In this document: piece by piece, positions 53,871 to 62,324 of the stretch
Numbering within the stretch: position 1 is the first letter of the stretch
Layout: each line of letters opens with the position of its first letter
DNA from: Alphaproteobacteria bacterium
Lineage (GTDB): Bacteria > Pseudomonadota > Alphaproteobacteria > Micavibrionales > Micavibrionaceae
Assembly: GCA_020442385.1 (NCBI GenBank)
Contig: JAGRKE010000006.1
Span: 1 to 64,000, forward strand
Direction: 5' to 3'
Length of the DNA stretch: 64,000 bases
Made by a program: the position numbers and the translations under genes
The notes under the pieces: generated by a model
Told to the model about the DNA's origin: nothing
Seen by the model: the letters and a program-made list of their open reading frames with translations, nothing else
The model's database searches: none

Positions 53871-56165
53871 ATGAATATCCGCGATTTATACGATTATCTG
53901 CCCGTTGGCATCTGTATTATCCGCCATGACCGCAAATCCATGGATATCATGTATGTGAATGAGACCATGCTGGAGATGCTGGGCGTTGATTCTACAGATA
54001 CGATTCTCGGTCACAAATTTGACGAGGTCTGGCCGCATCCCGATGGTAAAAAATTGGTAGAGAGCATAAAACTCCCCTCCCCGCCTGATTCATTCATGCT
54101 GCCGACCCACGCCGACGAAGATAAAAAACGATGGATCAAATTCGGAATCACGCAGGATATCTGGGAAGATGAATCCTGCCACACGCTCTGGGCCACGGAT
54201 ATTTCTTCAAACAAAGAGGTTGAGGAAAAGCTCAAAAGCGAGGTCAAACGCGCCGATGCGCTGGCCGATATGAAATCGAATTTTCTGGCAACGATGAGCC
54301 ATGAAATCCGCACGCCGATGCAAACGATTTACGGCCTGCTGGAGCTGATTGCTGATGAAAAGCCGGAAGAGAAAATTCAGGATATGGTCGATATCGCCAA
54401 AACCTCGGCCAGCGGCCTGCTCGAAATTCTTGATGATATTCTCGATCTGGCCAAGATGGACGCCAACAAGATGGAGCTGGATGTGTTCGAAGTGCCGGTG
54501 CGCATGCTGGTGCGCGGCACACTCGAAGCCTTAAGCGTCAAAGTCCACGGCGTGAATGTGCAACTGGTTGATGATATCGATCAAGACGTTCCCTTCGTCG
54601 TCATTGGCGATCCTAAGCGCCTGCGCCAGATTATTATGAACCTGACCGGCAACGCGCTGAAATTCACCGAAGAAGGCACGGTGACGGTGCGCGTTAATGC
54701 AAACACCAAACATATAAAAGTGCCGGAAAATCGCGTAGGACTGCGCTTTGAGATTGTCGATACCGGAATCGGGATGAGTGAAGAGGTTTGCGAGAAGCTG
54801 TTTGGCTCTTTCACGCAGGCCGATAGCTCCACCTCGCGCAAATATGGCGGCACGGGTTTGGGCCTCTCAATCTCGAAAAAACTGGTTGAGCTGATGGGCG
54901 GGCAAATTGGTGTTTTTAGCGAGGTCGGCAAGGGCTCGACCTTTTGGTTTGAAATCCCCACCGAGGAAGTTGGCACAGAAACTACAACGATTGATCTGCC
55001 TAATCTGGACGGCATCTCCGTGATCGCCGTCGAAGACCACCCGCAGGGCGGCAAGGAAATCGTCAATTCCCTGCGCTCCATGGGCGCGACGGTTGAGCTG
55101 TGTCCAACCTATGCGGAAGGCCTCGCGCTCACCAAACGCCGCCCCTTTGATGTGGGAATTATCGATCAGGGCCTGCCCGATGGATTGGGGCTGGATCTCA
55201 TTAAGGAGATCATGCAAATCCGTCCCTATATGGGCCTTATCATGTATACGGTGCGCGATGATGTCGGCATGCAACACAGCTTGCAGGCACTGGGGGTAAA
55301 GTATCTGACAAAACCCGCCAGCCGCGCCGGGCTTGGCGAAGCGGTTGAGGGCGCGGCCAGCAGAGTCAAAAAGATGACTATCGAAGGACCTACCCGCCTT
55401 TTGATTGCAGAAGACACAGACAGCGTACGCTATGTACTGGGCAAGCAGCTCGATAAACTGGGCATTGAGGCCGACTTCGTTGAAAATGGAAAGCTGGCTC
55501 TGGAGGCCGTTAAGACGGGTAAGTACGGCCTGCTGATTACCGATTTACACATGCCCGAACTTGACGGCTACGGCGTTGTCGACGCTATCCGTGAAGAAGA
55601 AAAAGACGATGAGAGCAAGCACTTCCCCGTCATCGTCCTAACTGCGGATGTGCAAATGGCACAGCGCGACACCTATCTCAGCCATGGTTTTGATGAATGC
55701 CTACTCAAGCCCGTTTCAATGGGCCAGTTTAAGGGCCTGCTGATCCGTTGGGGCTTGTTGAGTGAAGCAGCCTCTAGCGAGACCACAACAAAAGAAACAT
55801 CTGCCGATGCGCCCCTTGCGCAAAACATAAATGCCCCGGCGATTGACACCGAAGCGATGAAAGCGCAAATGGGCGCCTTTGACGAAAGCACGATTGAGAT
55901 GCTGGGCATGTTTTATGAGATGACGGCCCCGCTGATTGAAAACATCAAAACCGCGCAGGATGAAGGCGATCTGCATAATCTAGCCGAACACGCCCACAGC
56001 CTGAAGGGCGGCGCACGATCAGCCTGCTGCAATGTTTTGGGTGATCTGGCTTCTGATCTTCAGGACAGCGCCGAAAAAGGCGAAAACGCGCCCGAACTGG
56101 TTGAGAAAATTATTGCTGAATTTGCACGGGTCGGAACAGAGCTGAAGAGCTTAAAAGCCGCTTAA
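53871..56165 (+). CDS. Soluble hybrid histidine kinase (PAS-HisKA-HATPase-REC-REC-Hpt)
   Basis: 764-residue sensor kinase with no membrane segment. An N-terminal PAS-like domain (about 5-115) is followed by HisKA with the phospho-accepting His144 in TMSHEIRTPM, and a HATPase domain with FEIVDTGIGMS and GGTGLGLSISKKLVELMGG. Receiver 1 (about 385-495) has IIDQGLPDG with the phospho-Asp and YLTKPAS; receiver 2 (about 507-625) has ITDLHMPELDG and LLKPVS; the C-terminal Hpt has HAHSLKGGARSACC. All phosphorelay residues are present. No separate response regulator gene is adjacent. It is convergent with the pilus-like operon, 10 bases away, so co-regulation is not shown by the layout. Confidence 0.94.
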   Translation: MNIRDLYDYLPVGICIIRHDRKSMDIMYVNETMLEMLGVDSTDTILGHKFDEVWPHPDGKKLVESIKLPSPPDSFMLPTHADEDKKRWIKFGITQDIWEDESCHTLWATDISSNKEVEEKLKSEVKRADALADMKSNFLATMSHEIRTPMQTIYGLLELIADEKPEEKIQDMVDIAKTSASGLLEILDDILDLAKMDANKMELDVFEVPVRMLVRGTLEALSVKVHGVNVQLVDDIDQDVPFVVIGDPKRLRQIIMNLTGNALKFTEEGTVTVRVNANTKHIKVPENRVGLRFEIVDTGIGMSEEVCEKLFGSFTQADSSTSRKYGGTGLGLSISKKLVELMGGQIGVFSEVGKGSTFWFEIPTEEVGTETTTIDLPNLDGISVIAVEDHPQGGKEIVNSLRSMGATVELCPTYAEGLALTKRRPFDVGIIDQGLPDGLGLDLIKEIMQIRPYMGLIMYTVRDDVGMQHSLQALGVKYLTKPASRAGLGEAVEGAASRVKKMTIEGPTRLLIAEDTDSVRYVLGKQLDKLGIEADFVENGKLALEAVKTGKYGLLITDLHMPELDGYGVVDAIREEEKDDESKHFPVIVLTADVQMAQRDTYLSHGFDECLLKPVSMGQFKGLLIRWGLLSEAASSETTTKETSADAPLAQNINAPAIDTEAMKAQMGAFDESTIEMLGMFYEMTAPLIENIKTAQDEGDLHNLAEHAHSLKGGARSACCNVLGDLASDLQDSAEKGENAPELVEKIIAEFARVGTELKSLKAA

Positions 56166-56175
56166 TCATCCTTAC

Positions 56176-56910
56176 TTAAGGACAGCCGCCCTCATCCCCG
56201 TCCGTGTCACCGTTATATTCGTTGGTGGCCGTATTGGCGATCAGCCAGACACGGAAACACAAACTGCCGGATGTGCACTGTGTATCCCCCGGCGGGCCTG
56301 CACTGTCGAGATTAACCGCACCGCCGGTTGCATCCACCAGATCGGCCTCACACTCTGAAAACTCTTCATCGAGTTTCGTCATCGCGGTGGTCAGGAATGC
56401 ATCGCTTTTATCGGTTTCCGTCCAGAAATAAATACCGTCTGTGCCGTTATAATATTGCCAGTCAGAGAATAAATCCGGCGCGGGCTGCAGATACTTTCCT
56501 GATGCGCCGCCAAACAGCAGTTCGTGGTCATTGGGCTGCGCGCCCGTATTGTTGCCGGGACAACGCAAATTGCGCACCAAGCGATCGCCGGACTGGCCAT
56601 CGGTCGAGCCAATATAAAAATCGGAATTTGGGTTGATGGGGTAGTTATCCCGCGCGCCCGGATCATCCCCCCCAGCCGTAATCGCACTATCCCCTTTCGG
56701 ATAAGACAACACACACTCCTGCACAGCAGAGCGAATGACATCAACCTGCCCCTGAAGCGCCTGCACGGTTTTAAATGTGTTTTGGGACGAGGTTTGCTGC
56801 GATGACGGCTCCATAAAGGTAAAGGTCAGAGCCGCCAACAGCGCAATCGCAATGAGTATGTAAACGAGGGCACTGCCGCGCTCACCATACTCTTTGCTTT
56901 TTACAGGCAT
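56176..56910 (-). CDS. Pilin-like protein B with non-canonical class III signal
   Basis: 244 residues with a short basic leader and the prepilin-like junction GERG then SALVYILIAIALLAALTFTF. The leader Gly is present but position +5 is Tyr, not the Glu that type IV pilins use for subunit assembly. The globular part is Asp/Gly/Asn-rich with several cysteines (QECVL, LRCPG, SECEAD, TQCTSGSLC and a C-terminal GGCP) that probably form disulfides. Low-complexity GDTDGDEGGCP ends the protein. It is the last gene of the pilus-like operon and is probably a minor pilin or adhesive tip subunit. Confidence 0.7.
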   Translation of the reverse strand: MPVKSKEYGERGSALVYILIAIALLAALTFTFMEPSSQQTSSQNTFKTVQALQGQVDVIRSAVQECVLSYPKGDSAITAGGDDPGARDNYPINPNSDFYIGSTDGQSGDRLVRNLRCPGNNTGAQPNDHELLFGGASGKYLQPAPDLFSDWQYYNGTDGIYFWTETDKSDAFLTTAMTKLDEEFSECEADLVDATGGAVNLDSAGPPGDTQCTSGSLCFRVWLIANTATNEYNGDTDGDEGGCP

Positions 56911-56948
56911 GAGATAAGCTTTCTTAAAGGCTTCCAGACTTTTCGATT

Positions 56949-57689
56949 TTAGCGTTCAACAAGAACGTGGAAGTACACGTAGTTCCCGGAAGACGCTACC
57001 AGCTCAAAACAACCGAATGGCTGTGCATCTAACGTTGCCACATCCTGTCCAATCGTTGCGCCACAACCGCCGTCACAGAAGTCTGTGTGTCCGGAGTCCG
57101 TTCCATCCGTGTTGACCAGATTGGTTACAACATCAATGCCGGTTTCCACAGGAATGCCTGAAATTCCAAGCTCGGTATTGATCCGCGAACACAAAGTTTC
57201 AGTAATTCCGGGAAGAAACGCAATAACATCAGCTGTTGTTGAAAGCGGTGTCCCAGGTGCTGCCTCATTGGTAGTTCCGAGGTAATAAATCTCGTTTTCA
57301 GCATTAAAAACCCATGTGCCTGGGTTGCCATCGTCCATCATCTCACCCGGAGCACTGGAATAAGTAGCACCACCGCCAGAAGGGTGAAACACACCAACCG
57401 GGTTGCTGCCCAAATTACTGAACTCTGATGGGTCGTTAAATTCCAGATTTCCAATATCCGTACCGCCGATAATCATGCGGACAACGGAAGTTCTGACCGT
57501 TGCCGGATATTGCGTGAGCTGCGCCGAGCTAATCAGCGCCGTTTCGTTGTCACCGCTACCGCCGCCCGTACGGGTCGACTGCGTCACGGCATATGACAGG
57601 GCGGCAAACAAGGCCACAGCAATCAAAATAAGAAACAGAACGTTTCCACTTTCAGATACGCGATTTTGGTTTTTAATATTTTGCATCAT
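56949..57689 (-). CDS. Pilin-like protein A with non-canonical class III signal
   Basis: 246 residues starting MMQNIKNQNRVSESG then NVLFLILIAVALFAALSYAV, a prepilin-like leader and hydrophobic stalk helix. As in its neighbour the +5 Glu is missing (Leu here). The head has cysteines in TLCSRI, TDFCDGGCG and FGCFELV, suggesting a disulfide loop near the C-terminus as in type IVb pilins. A GGAGAG ribosome site precedes the first ATG. It lies 38 bases upstream of pilin-like B and shares its stalk sequence style, so the two are probably assembled together. Confidence 0.7.
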   Translation of the reverse strand: MMQNIKNQNRVSESGNVLFLILIAVALFAALSYAVTQSTRTGGGSGDNETALISSAQLTQYPATVRTSVVRMIIGGTDIGNLEFNDPSEFSNLGSNPVGVFHPSGGGATYSSAPGEMMDDGNPGTWVFNAENEIYYLGTTNEAAPGTPLSTTADVIAFLPGITETLCSRINTELGISGIPVETGIDVVTNLVNTDGTDSGHTDFCDGGCGATIGQDVATLDAQPFGCFELVASSGNYVYFHVLVER

Positions 57690-57718
57690 GATTCTCTCCA
57701 GTACTTCAAGTTATTATA

Positions 57719-58294
57719 TCACCCAGATTTATCAACGGAAACCTTGTTTATTTTTAAAGACGCCGCTAAAGGGGAGCGTTCACACTCCCGCCCGACACAT
57801 AAACGGTCAAGATTAACCCGCCAGCCCGATCCGCCGTTTTGCACATGGCTGATGGCCTCACGAAACTGACCATAATAGCCCGTAGATTCTGCCGTAATCG
57901 TTACGGATCCACCACTCGCCTTTACATCCAGACCGGAATAAATACCCTTCATCTGATCAATAAAAGCCGAAACCTGCCCAGGGTCTACCGGCTTATCCAC
58001 GATTTTAGGAACCGCCGGTTGCAGCGCTTTAGCCTCGGAAAGCTCGGCCCGTAATTCGGTTAATTGTTGCAATTGCACAGTTGTGTATAACCCTGTCGCA
58101 CCCGCCAGCCCCCAGACAACACCGGCAATAATAAGCATGGTCTGATTGGTATTTTGGGGAATTTTCTCCAAAAAGTCGTTTAGATCGTCTGCAGCCTTCG
58201 GGCTCGCATACTTCTTGAGACTGCTCCAATCGAATGATTTCAATGACTTAAGGTCGACCAATATCTGTCCCCAACACTTTTTAAAAAACTTCAA
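57719..58294 (-). CDS. Bitopic PilO/GspM-like assembly protein
   Basis: 191 residues: about 50 cytoplasmic residues, one membrane segment (about 53-72, IIAGVVWGLAGATGLYTTV), a short coiled coil (QLQQLTELRAELSEAKAL) and a periplasmic domain containing alternating beta and alpha stretches (GLDVKASGGSVTITAESTG). This is the topology of PilO/GspM, the inner-membrane platform protein that pairs with PilN/GspL. No family motif was recognised; the call rests on topology and operon position. Confidence 0.55.
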   Translation of the reverse strand: MKFFKKCWGQILVDLKSLKSFDWSSLKKYASPKAADDLNDFLEKIPQNTNQTMLIIAGVVWGLAGATGLYTTVQLQQLTELRAELSEAKALQPAVPKIVDKPVDPGQVSAFIDQMKGIYSGLDVKASGGSVTITAESTGYYGQFREAISHVQNGGSGWRVNLDRLCVGRECERSPLAASLKINKVSVDKSG

Positions 58295-58365
58295 TCCCTA
58301 TAATACATTATAAATTTTAAGTATTAAGAGATTTTTAAGAACAAAATCAAAGTACTAACATAGAA

Positions 58366-59304
58366 TTAACGCGTGTTTTTTACGCGCACGCGCCCATCTT
58401 CTTCCAACCCTTGAGGCTGTCCGAAATCCTGAGCAAATGCCGGCGGGACAAGGGCTTCCCACTCTACTTTTCCCTTATTAATTTCATAGCGCACGAGCGT
58501 GCCGTCAACTTTAGCCAGCCCGTCAAGCAACTCCTGAATTCTCACCATATGCTTGATCGCGTCGCTTTGCATCACGTTGGCAGCATTGAGCATGAGATTG
58601 GTCGCTGCATTATCGGTCTCCAACTTCACCTGCTGCAGGTTGCGCTGGATCATATTGATACTGACATAGTTAAAAATCAGGACCAGCGCTGCAATCAACG
58701 TTACAGCCAGCCCGGAGAAAATCGTCATACGCATTGTCGCGCGCGTTAGCTTTTCTGTCTGCAATGTCCTATTGCGCCAAGGCACAATATCGGCCGCTTC
58801 CGCATTGATCGTTACAAAATTCGCATCCATGCTTTGTACGCGCGGCAAAATCGTACGCGATGCTCCAAGGAACACCTGCATGCGGCCCGTTTCCGGGTCC
58901 CAGCGCAGGGCAGAGGCCAAACCCTCATGATCGAACAGATACACCGTTTCCTTGTCCCAATATTCGCTATTGCCCGGCAAGGCGGCCGCCAAAGGACACC
59001 AGCTGTCCGGGTTTGACGCCAATGAAGCAGACGGACAAGCCAGATACCACAAACGCCCATCATCAATTGAGTAGCAATAATGCACACGTTCGGTGCCACA
59101 AGCCTGCGAGGCTGCGTTCCAAACGGCTTCATCCTCCGTTCCGGCAATATGGGGAACCGTGCCACCAACAAGCTCTTGCGGTAAATAAGGCTTTAAATCT
59201 GCAACATAGCGGGCAGCTTCGCCGGCCAAATAGTCGGAAACGCCGGGTTTGGGCCGCAGACCCGGCCCTCTGTTTTTCTCTAAATTCTCTGGCGTTGATA
59301 CCAC
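58366..59304 (-). CDS. Bitopic PilN/GspL-like assembly protein
   Basis: 312 residues with a cytoplasmic N-terminal domain of about 195 residues, one membrane segment (about 199-221, GLAVTLIAALVLIFNYVSI) and a periplasmic part beginning with a coiled coil. GspL and PilM/PilN share this layout, the cytoplasmic domain docking the ATPase. The domain here has several cysteines and tryptophans (QACGTERVHYCYS, LWYLACPS, SWCPLA) and no clear actin-fold motif. The GTG start directly follows the platform-protein TAA and is preceded by AGGAG. The call rests on topology and position between gspF-like and pilO-like genes. Confidence 0.55.
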   Translation of the reverse strand: MVSTPENLEKNRGPGLRPKPGVSDYLAGEAARYVADLKPYLPQELVGGTVPHIAGTEDEAVWNAASQACGTERVHYCYSIDDGRLWYLACPSASLASNPDSWCPLAAALPGNSEYWDKETVYLFDHEGLASALRWDPETGRMQVFLGASRTILPRVQSMDANFVTINAEAADIVPWRNRTLQTEKLTRATMRMTIFSGLAVTLIAALVLIFNYVSINMIQRNLQQVKLETDNAATNLMLNAANVMQSDAIKHMVRIQELLDGLAKVDGTLVRYEINKGKVEWEALVPPAFAQDFGQPQGLEEDGRVRVKNTR

Positions 59305-60525
59305 TTAGATTGCTCCTTGCATGAGACCGCCCATCATTGAATCCATGCTCATATTCATCACTGTCAGGGCGTAAATCGCACTACCGAACGCAATAGCTAG
59401 AAAGACGCCTGTTCCCGCAAAAGCCAACCATACAATCATTGTGTGTTTTCCCTTCGCTGCGGCCGCGCGCATCTCGGCAATAGACTCCATTACTGTAGCA
59501 ACTTGACCAAGATCAGACAAGGCCGCGAGCTCCAGACGCTCGTTACGACGCAAGGGGGGTCTATCAAGCGCCGAACCCAAACTGACACCGCGTCCCAGGT
59601 CTTTTTGTGACTCGACCCAATAGGCCGTCACGTCCGGGGAAGAGGACGCTTCACCTGACTGAGTAAGCGTGTCGTTAATCGGCACATTGCCGCGCAGCAT
59701 TCGCGCCGCTGCGGACATTGAGTCAGCAAACGCCAAATCCTGCAAATAGGCACCAATCAGCGGAATTTTCCGCACGATGCGCGCCGTCGGCCAATCGCGT
59801 TTTCCTCGGTTCATAAAGAAAGAAAAAATCGTCCAGCACATAAAAATGCCCAGCCCCACCGACGAATAAATCAGCACATCCCAAGTCAGTTCTAAACGGC
59901 TTACAACCGTTTCGAATTTTGCCAACTGGTCCGGCTCGGTCGGCGGGTTATCTCTGAACCAGCCCAAAACCATATCCTTACCCGCCCACAGCGAAGACAC
60001 AATCGAGATCACATCAAACCCCAGCCAGCCAAGCGTTCCCATGATGGCACGGGCGTTCTTCTTCTTCTGCGTAATCGAGTGAATGGCGTGGGGAATTCCC
60101 TCCACGAGGCGGTTTGCGCGCTCGCTACCGGCCAAAATAGCCAGTGTCCCGTGATCGAAGGAATTGAGCGCCTTGAGAGCATCAATAACCCCAAGACCTC
60201 TGGCCAACGCCTCGCGCGCGGGCGCTAAAATATTTTGCATACGCGGATTGGTTTCTGCCTGAATAATCTTCCACAGCGCAACACCCGGCGAGGTCGAGGT
60301 TGAACGGAACTGAATGCCGCGTAGAAGCTGTACCTGCCACCAGGTCGAACGGGCCAGAAGCCGCTCTAGCGGGGAGCGCGAGTGTGGACGGATACTTAAA
60401 GCATAGCCGCCCTTCTTGGTCACAGCCGCGCGCACATCTTCCACAGTAGGCAAATAAAAGGTCTCCGTGACCTTTTTCGGGCCCGAAGTGGTTTCATATG
60501 CTATTTCTGCAACCCACTGCTGCAT
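59305..60525 (-). CDS. GspF/PilC-type inner-membrane platform protein
   Basis: 406 residues with two T2SSF-like halves and three membrane segments (about 160-182, 217-238 and 373-395). The N-terminal WVAEIAYETTSGPKKVTETFYLPTVEDVRAAVTKKGGYALSI matches the GspF/PilC N-terminal domain, and QDLAFADSMSAAARMLRGNVPINDTL and DLGQVATVMESIAEM resemble the conserved cytoplasmic helices. It follows the ATPase gene by 24 bases. It should form the core on which the ATPase acts. Confidence 0.85.
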   Translation of the reverse strand: MQQWVAEIAYETTSGPKKVTETFYLPTVEDVRAAVTKKGGYALSIRPHSRSPLERLLARSTWWQVQLLRGIQFRSTSTSPGVALWKIIQAETNPRMQNILAPAREALARGLGVIDALKALNSFDHGTLAILAGSERANRLVEGIPHAIHSITQKKKNARAIMGTLGWLGFDVISIVSSLWAGKDMVLGWFRDNPPTEPDQLAKFETVVSRLELTWDVLIYSSVGLGIFMCWTIFSFFMNRGKRDWPTARIVRKIPLIGAYLQDLAFADSMSAAARMLRGNVPINDTLTQSGEASSSPDVTAYWVESQKDLGRGVSLGSALDRPPLRRNERLELAALSDLGQVATVMESIAEMRAAAAKGKHTMIVWLAFAGTGVFLAIAFGSAIYALTVMNMSMDSMMGGLMQGAI

Positions 60526-60549
60526 TCTTCAGATGCCTTATTAAAAAAA

Positions 60550-62322
60550 TTACTCTTCAAGATATGAGAGCGCGGCCTTGGGATCGACCAGTCCGCTCAA
60601 AACCAAATCAACTAGACCTTCGCGGCGTGTGTGGACGATCACGCCATCTTCACTTACCACATTGTTCACATTCCCAATCAGCGATTCATAGATATGATTG
60701 CGCTGCGCCGGACCCAATGTGATGATCAGTGCATCAAGCAAAAGCGTTCGCCCGGAAATCCCGGTACGGTTACAAAGATCGCATCCGCTGGTGTTGTGAC
60801 GCCGGACCGCTCCTAGCGGCTCGAGCCCAAATTCTTCATACTCCTCCTGCGTCAACACGTCCTTAACATGGGCCTTGTGTGAACACCCCTGACAGAGCGT
60901 ACGCACCAAGCGCTGGTTCAGAATACAGCGCACTTGTTGTGACAATGTATAGGTCGAAGAGCGCTCACGCTCGGTGGGCATCAGGGAACGCAACCGTTCA
61001 AAGGTCTGAAGCGCGGTATCGGCGTGGATAGTTGAAATCACCGTGTGGCCGGATTCTGCGGCGCGCAACGCGGTTTCCACCGTGTCGCCATCACGCATCT
61101 CCCCGATGATGATATAATCAGGGTCGTGACGCATCGCGGCGCGGATCAAATCGGCGAATTCCCCGCCGGGCATGCCGGGCCTTACCTGCCACTGCGTCGC
61201 ATAGCGCAGCTCATATTCGATCGGATCTTCAATCGTTAAAACATGGCGGCGGCGGCGATCAATCTGCTGCACACACGCATAAAGCGTGGTCGTTTTACCG
61301 GACCCAGTCGGGCCCGATAGCAAGATCATTCCCCCGCCCCCTTTAATTTCCGGCGAGAGCAGTTTCGCCAGATAATCCGCAACATCTTCGTGACGCAAAA
61401 ACAGCTCATCAAAGCCTTTCAACGCGGCGCGGTCAAGCAAACGCAGCGTCAGCTTTTCCCCGTCTTGCGCCTGCGGCCCGGCGGCCACACGAACGTCAAT
61501 AGAGCGGCCCTGCCAAGTAAAGCCAAAACGCCCGTCTTTGGGCGTGGTTCTATCACCGAAGTTCAATCCCGCATCGCGTTTCAGCAAGGTGGTCAGACGC
61601 GCCATCGCCTCAGCCGGAAGCAAATGCATTGGGATCATATCCCCGTCAATACGGTATTGAATCCAGTTGGGCGCTTCGGGATTATTATCCTGCACGATGT
61701 GAATATCCGATGCCCTCATCTGAAGCGCCTCGGCCAAAAGGTCGCGCTGAAACTGGTTGAGCAGCAAACCGTTATCGGAATCCGCCAGCCACAGCGCCAG
61801 CGTTTTCTCACAACGGTCAGCAGAGAGATCATGCACAGAGCGCAGCGTATCGATCAGCTCTTTACGGTCCCAAACCTCAATTTCAACCTTGCGCACCATA
61901 AAGCCGCTTCGGTTGGCGGTCGACATCAAAGCCTCGACCTGTCGGTCATTCAAATCATGCAGCGGGGCAATGCGCAAAACACCGTCACGCAAACCAATCA
62001 GGTGGATCGAAAGTGGCAACCACGACTGAACAGGCAAAACAGCACGCAACTGGTCTCCAGTCGCGCGATCTTTGATCCCCTCTTCCTCAACATCAGAGGG
62101 CGCAACCGCACCAGCCATATCCAAAAGCTGTTCGGTGGAGCGTGAAATACCCTGCTCGAGCAGCAAAGCCCGCTCGCGCTGGACCATATCCAGATAGCGC
62201 TCGCGCCCTTCGGTTGAGCGGTTTTTCTTTTTCTTCAGTGTTCTGGCTTTTACCGCAGCTTGATCGCCGCCGCCAGCAGGCGGTTCAGGCATTATGTCAT
62301 CAACTGGTGTGTCATCGCTCAT
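60550..62322 (-). CDS. GspE/PilB-type assembly ATPase
   Basis: 590-residue secretion/pilus ATPase. The C-terminal domain has Walker A GPTGSGKT (337-344), the Asp box LTIEDPIEYEL (362-372), Walker B IIIGEMRD (404-411) and the His box STIHADTA (430-437). The zinc-binding cysteines CQGC (477-480) and CDLC (514-517) place it with GspE/PilB extension ATPases rather than PilT retraction ATPases. The N-terminal part is extended by about 90 residues, basic and low-complexity. It starts 2 bases after the upstream ASH-repeat gene. No retraction ATPase is seen in the window. Confidence 0.93.
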   Translation of the reverse strand: MSDDTPVDDIMPEPPAGGGDQAAVKARTLKKKKNRSTEGRERYLDMVQRERALLLEQGISRSTEQLLDMAGAVAPSDVEEEGIKDRATGDQLRAVLPVQSWLPLSIHLIGLRDGVLRIAPLHDLNDRQVEALMSTANRSGFMVRKVEIEVWDRKELIDTLRSVHDLSADRCEKTLALWLADSDNGLLLNQFQRDLLAEALQMRASDIHIVQDNNPEAPNWIQYRIDGDMIPMHLLPAEAMARLTTLLKRDAGLNFGDRTTPKDGRFGFTWQGRSIDVRVAAGPQAQDGEKLTLRLLDRAALKGFDELFLRHEDVADYLAKLLSPEIKGGGGMILLSGPTGSGKTTTLYACVQQIDRRRRHVLTIEDPIEYELRYATQWQVRPGMPGGEFADLIRAAMRHDPDYIIIGEMRDGDTVETALRAAESGHTVISTIHADTALQTFERLRSLMPTERERSSTYTLSQQVRCILNQRLVRTLCQGCSHKAHVKDVLTQEEYEEFGLEPLGAVRRHNTSGCDLCNRTGISGRTLLLDALIITLGPAQRNHIYESLIGNVNNVVSEDGVIVHTRREGLVDLVLSGLVDPKAALSYLEE

Positions 62323-62324
62323 AT

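Noticed and set aside
61390-62145. 251-aa plus-strand ORF inside the GspE-like gene
   Set aside because: The minus-strand ATPase accounts for the region with Walker and zinc motifs; the opposite frame is a compositional artefact.
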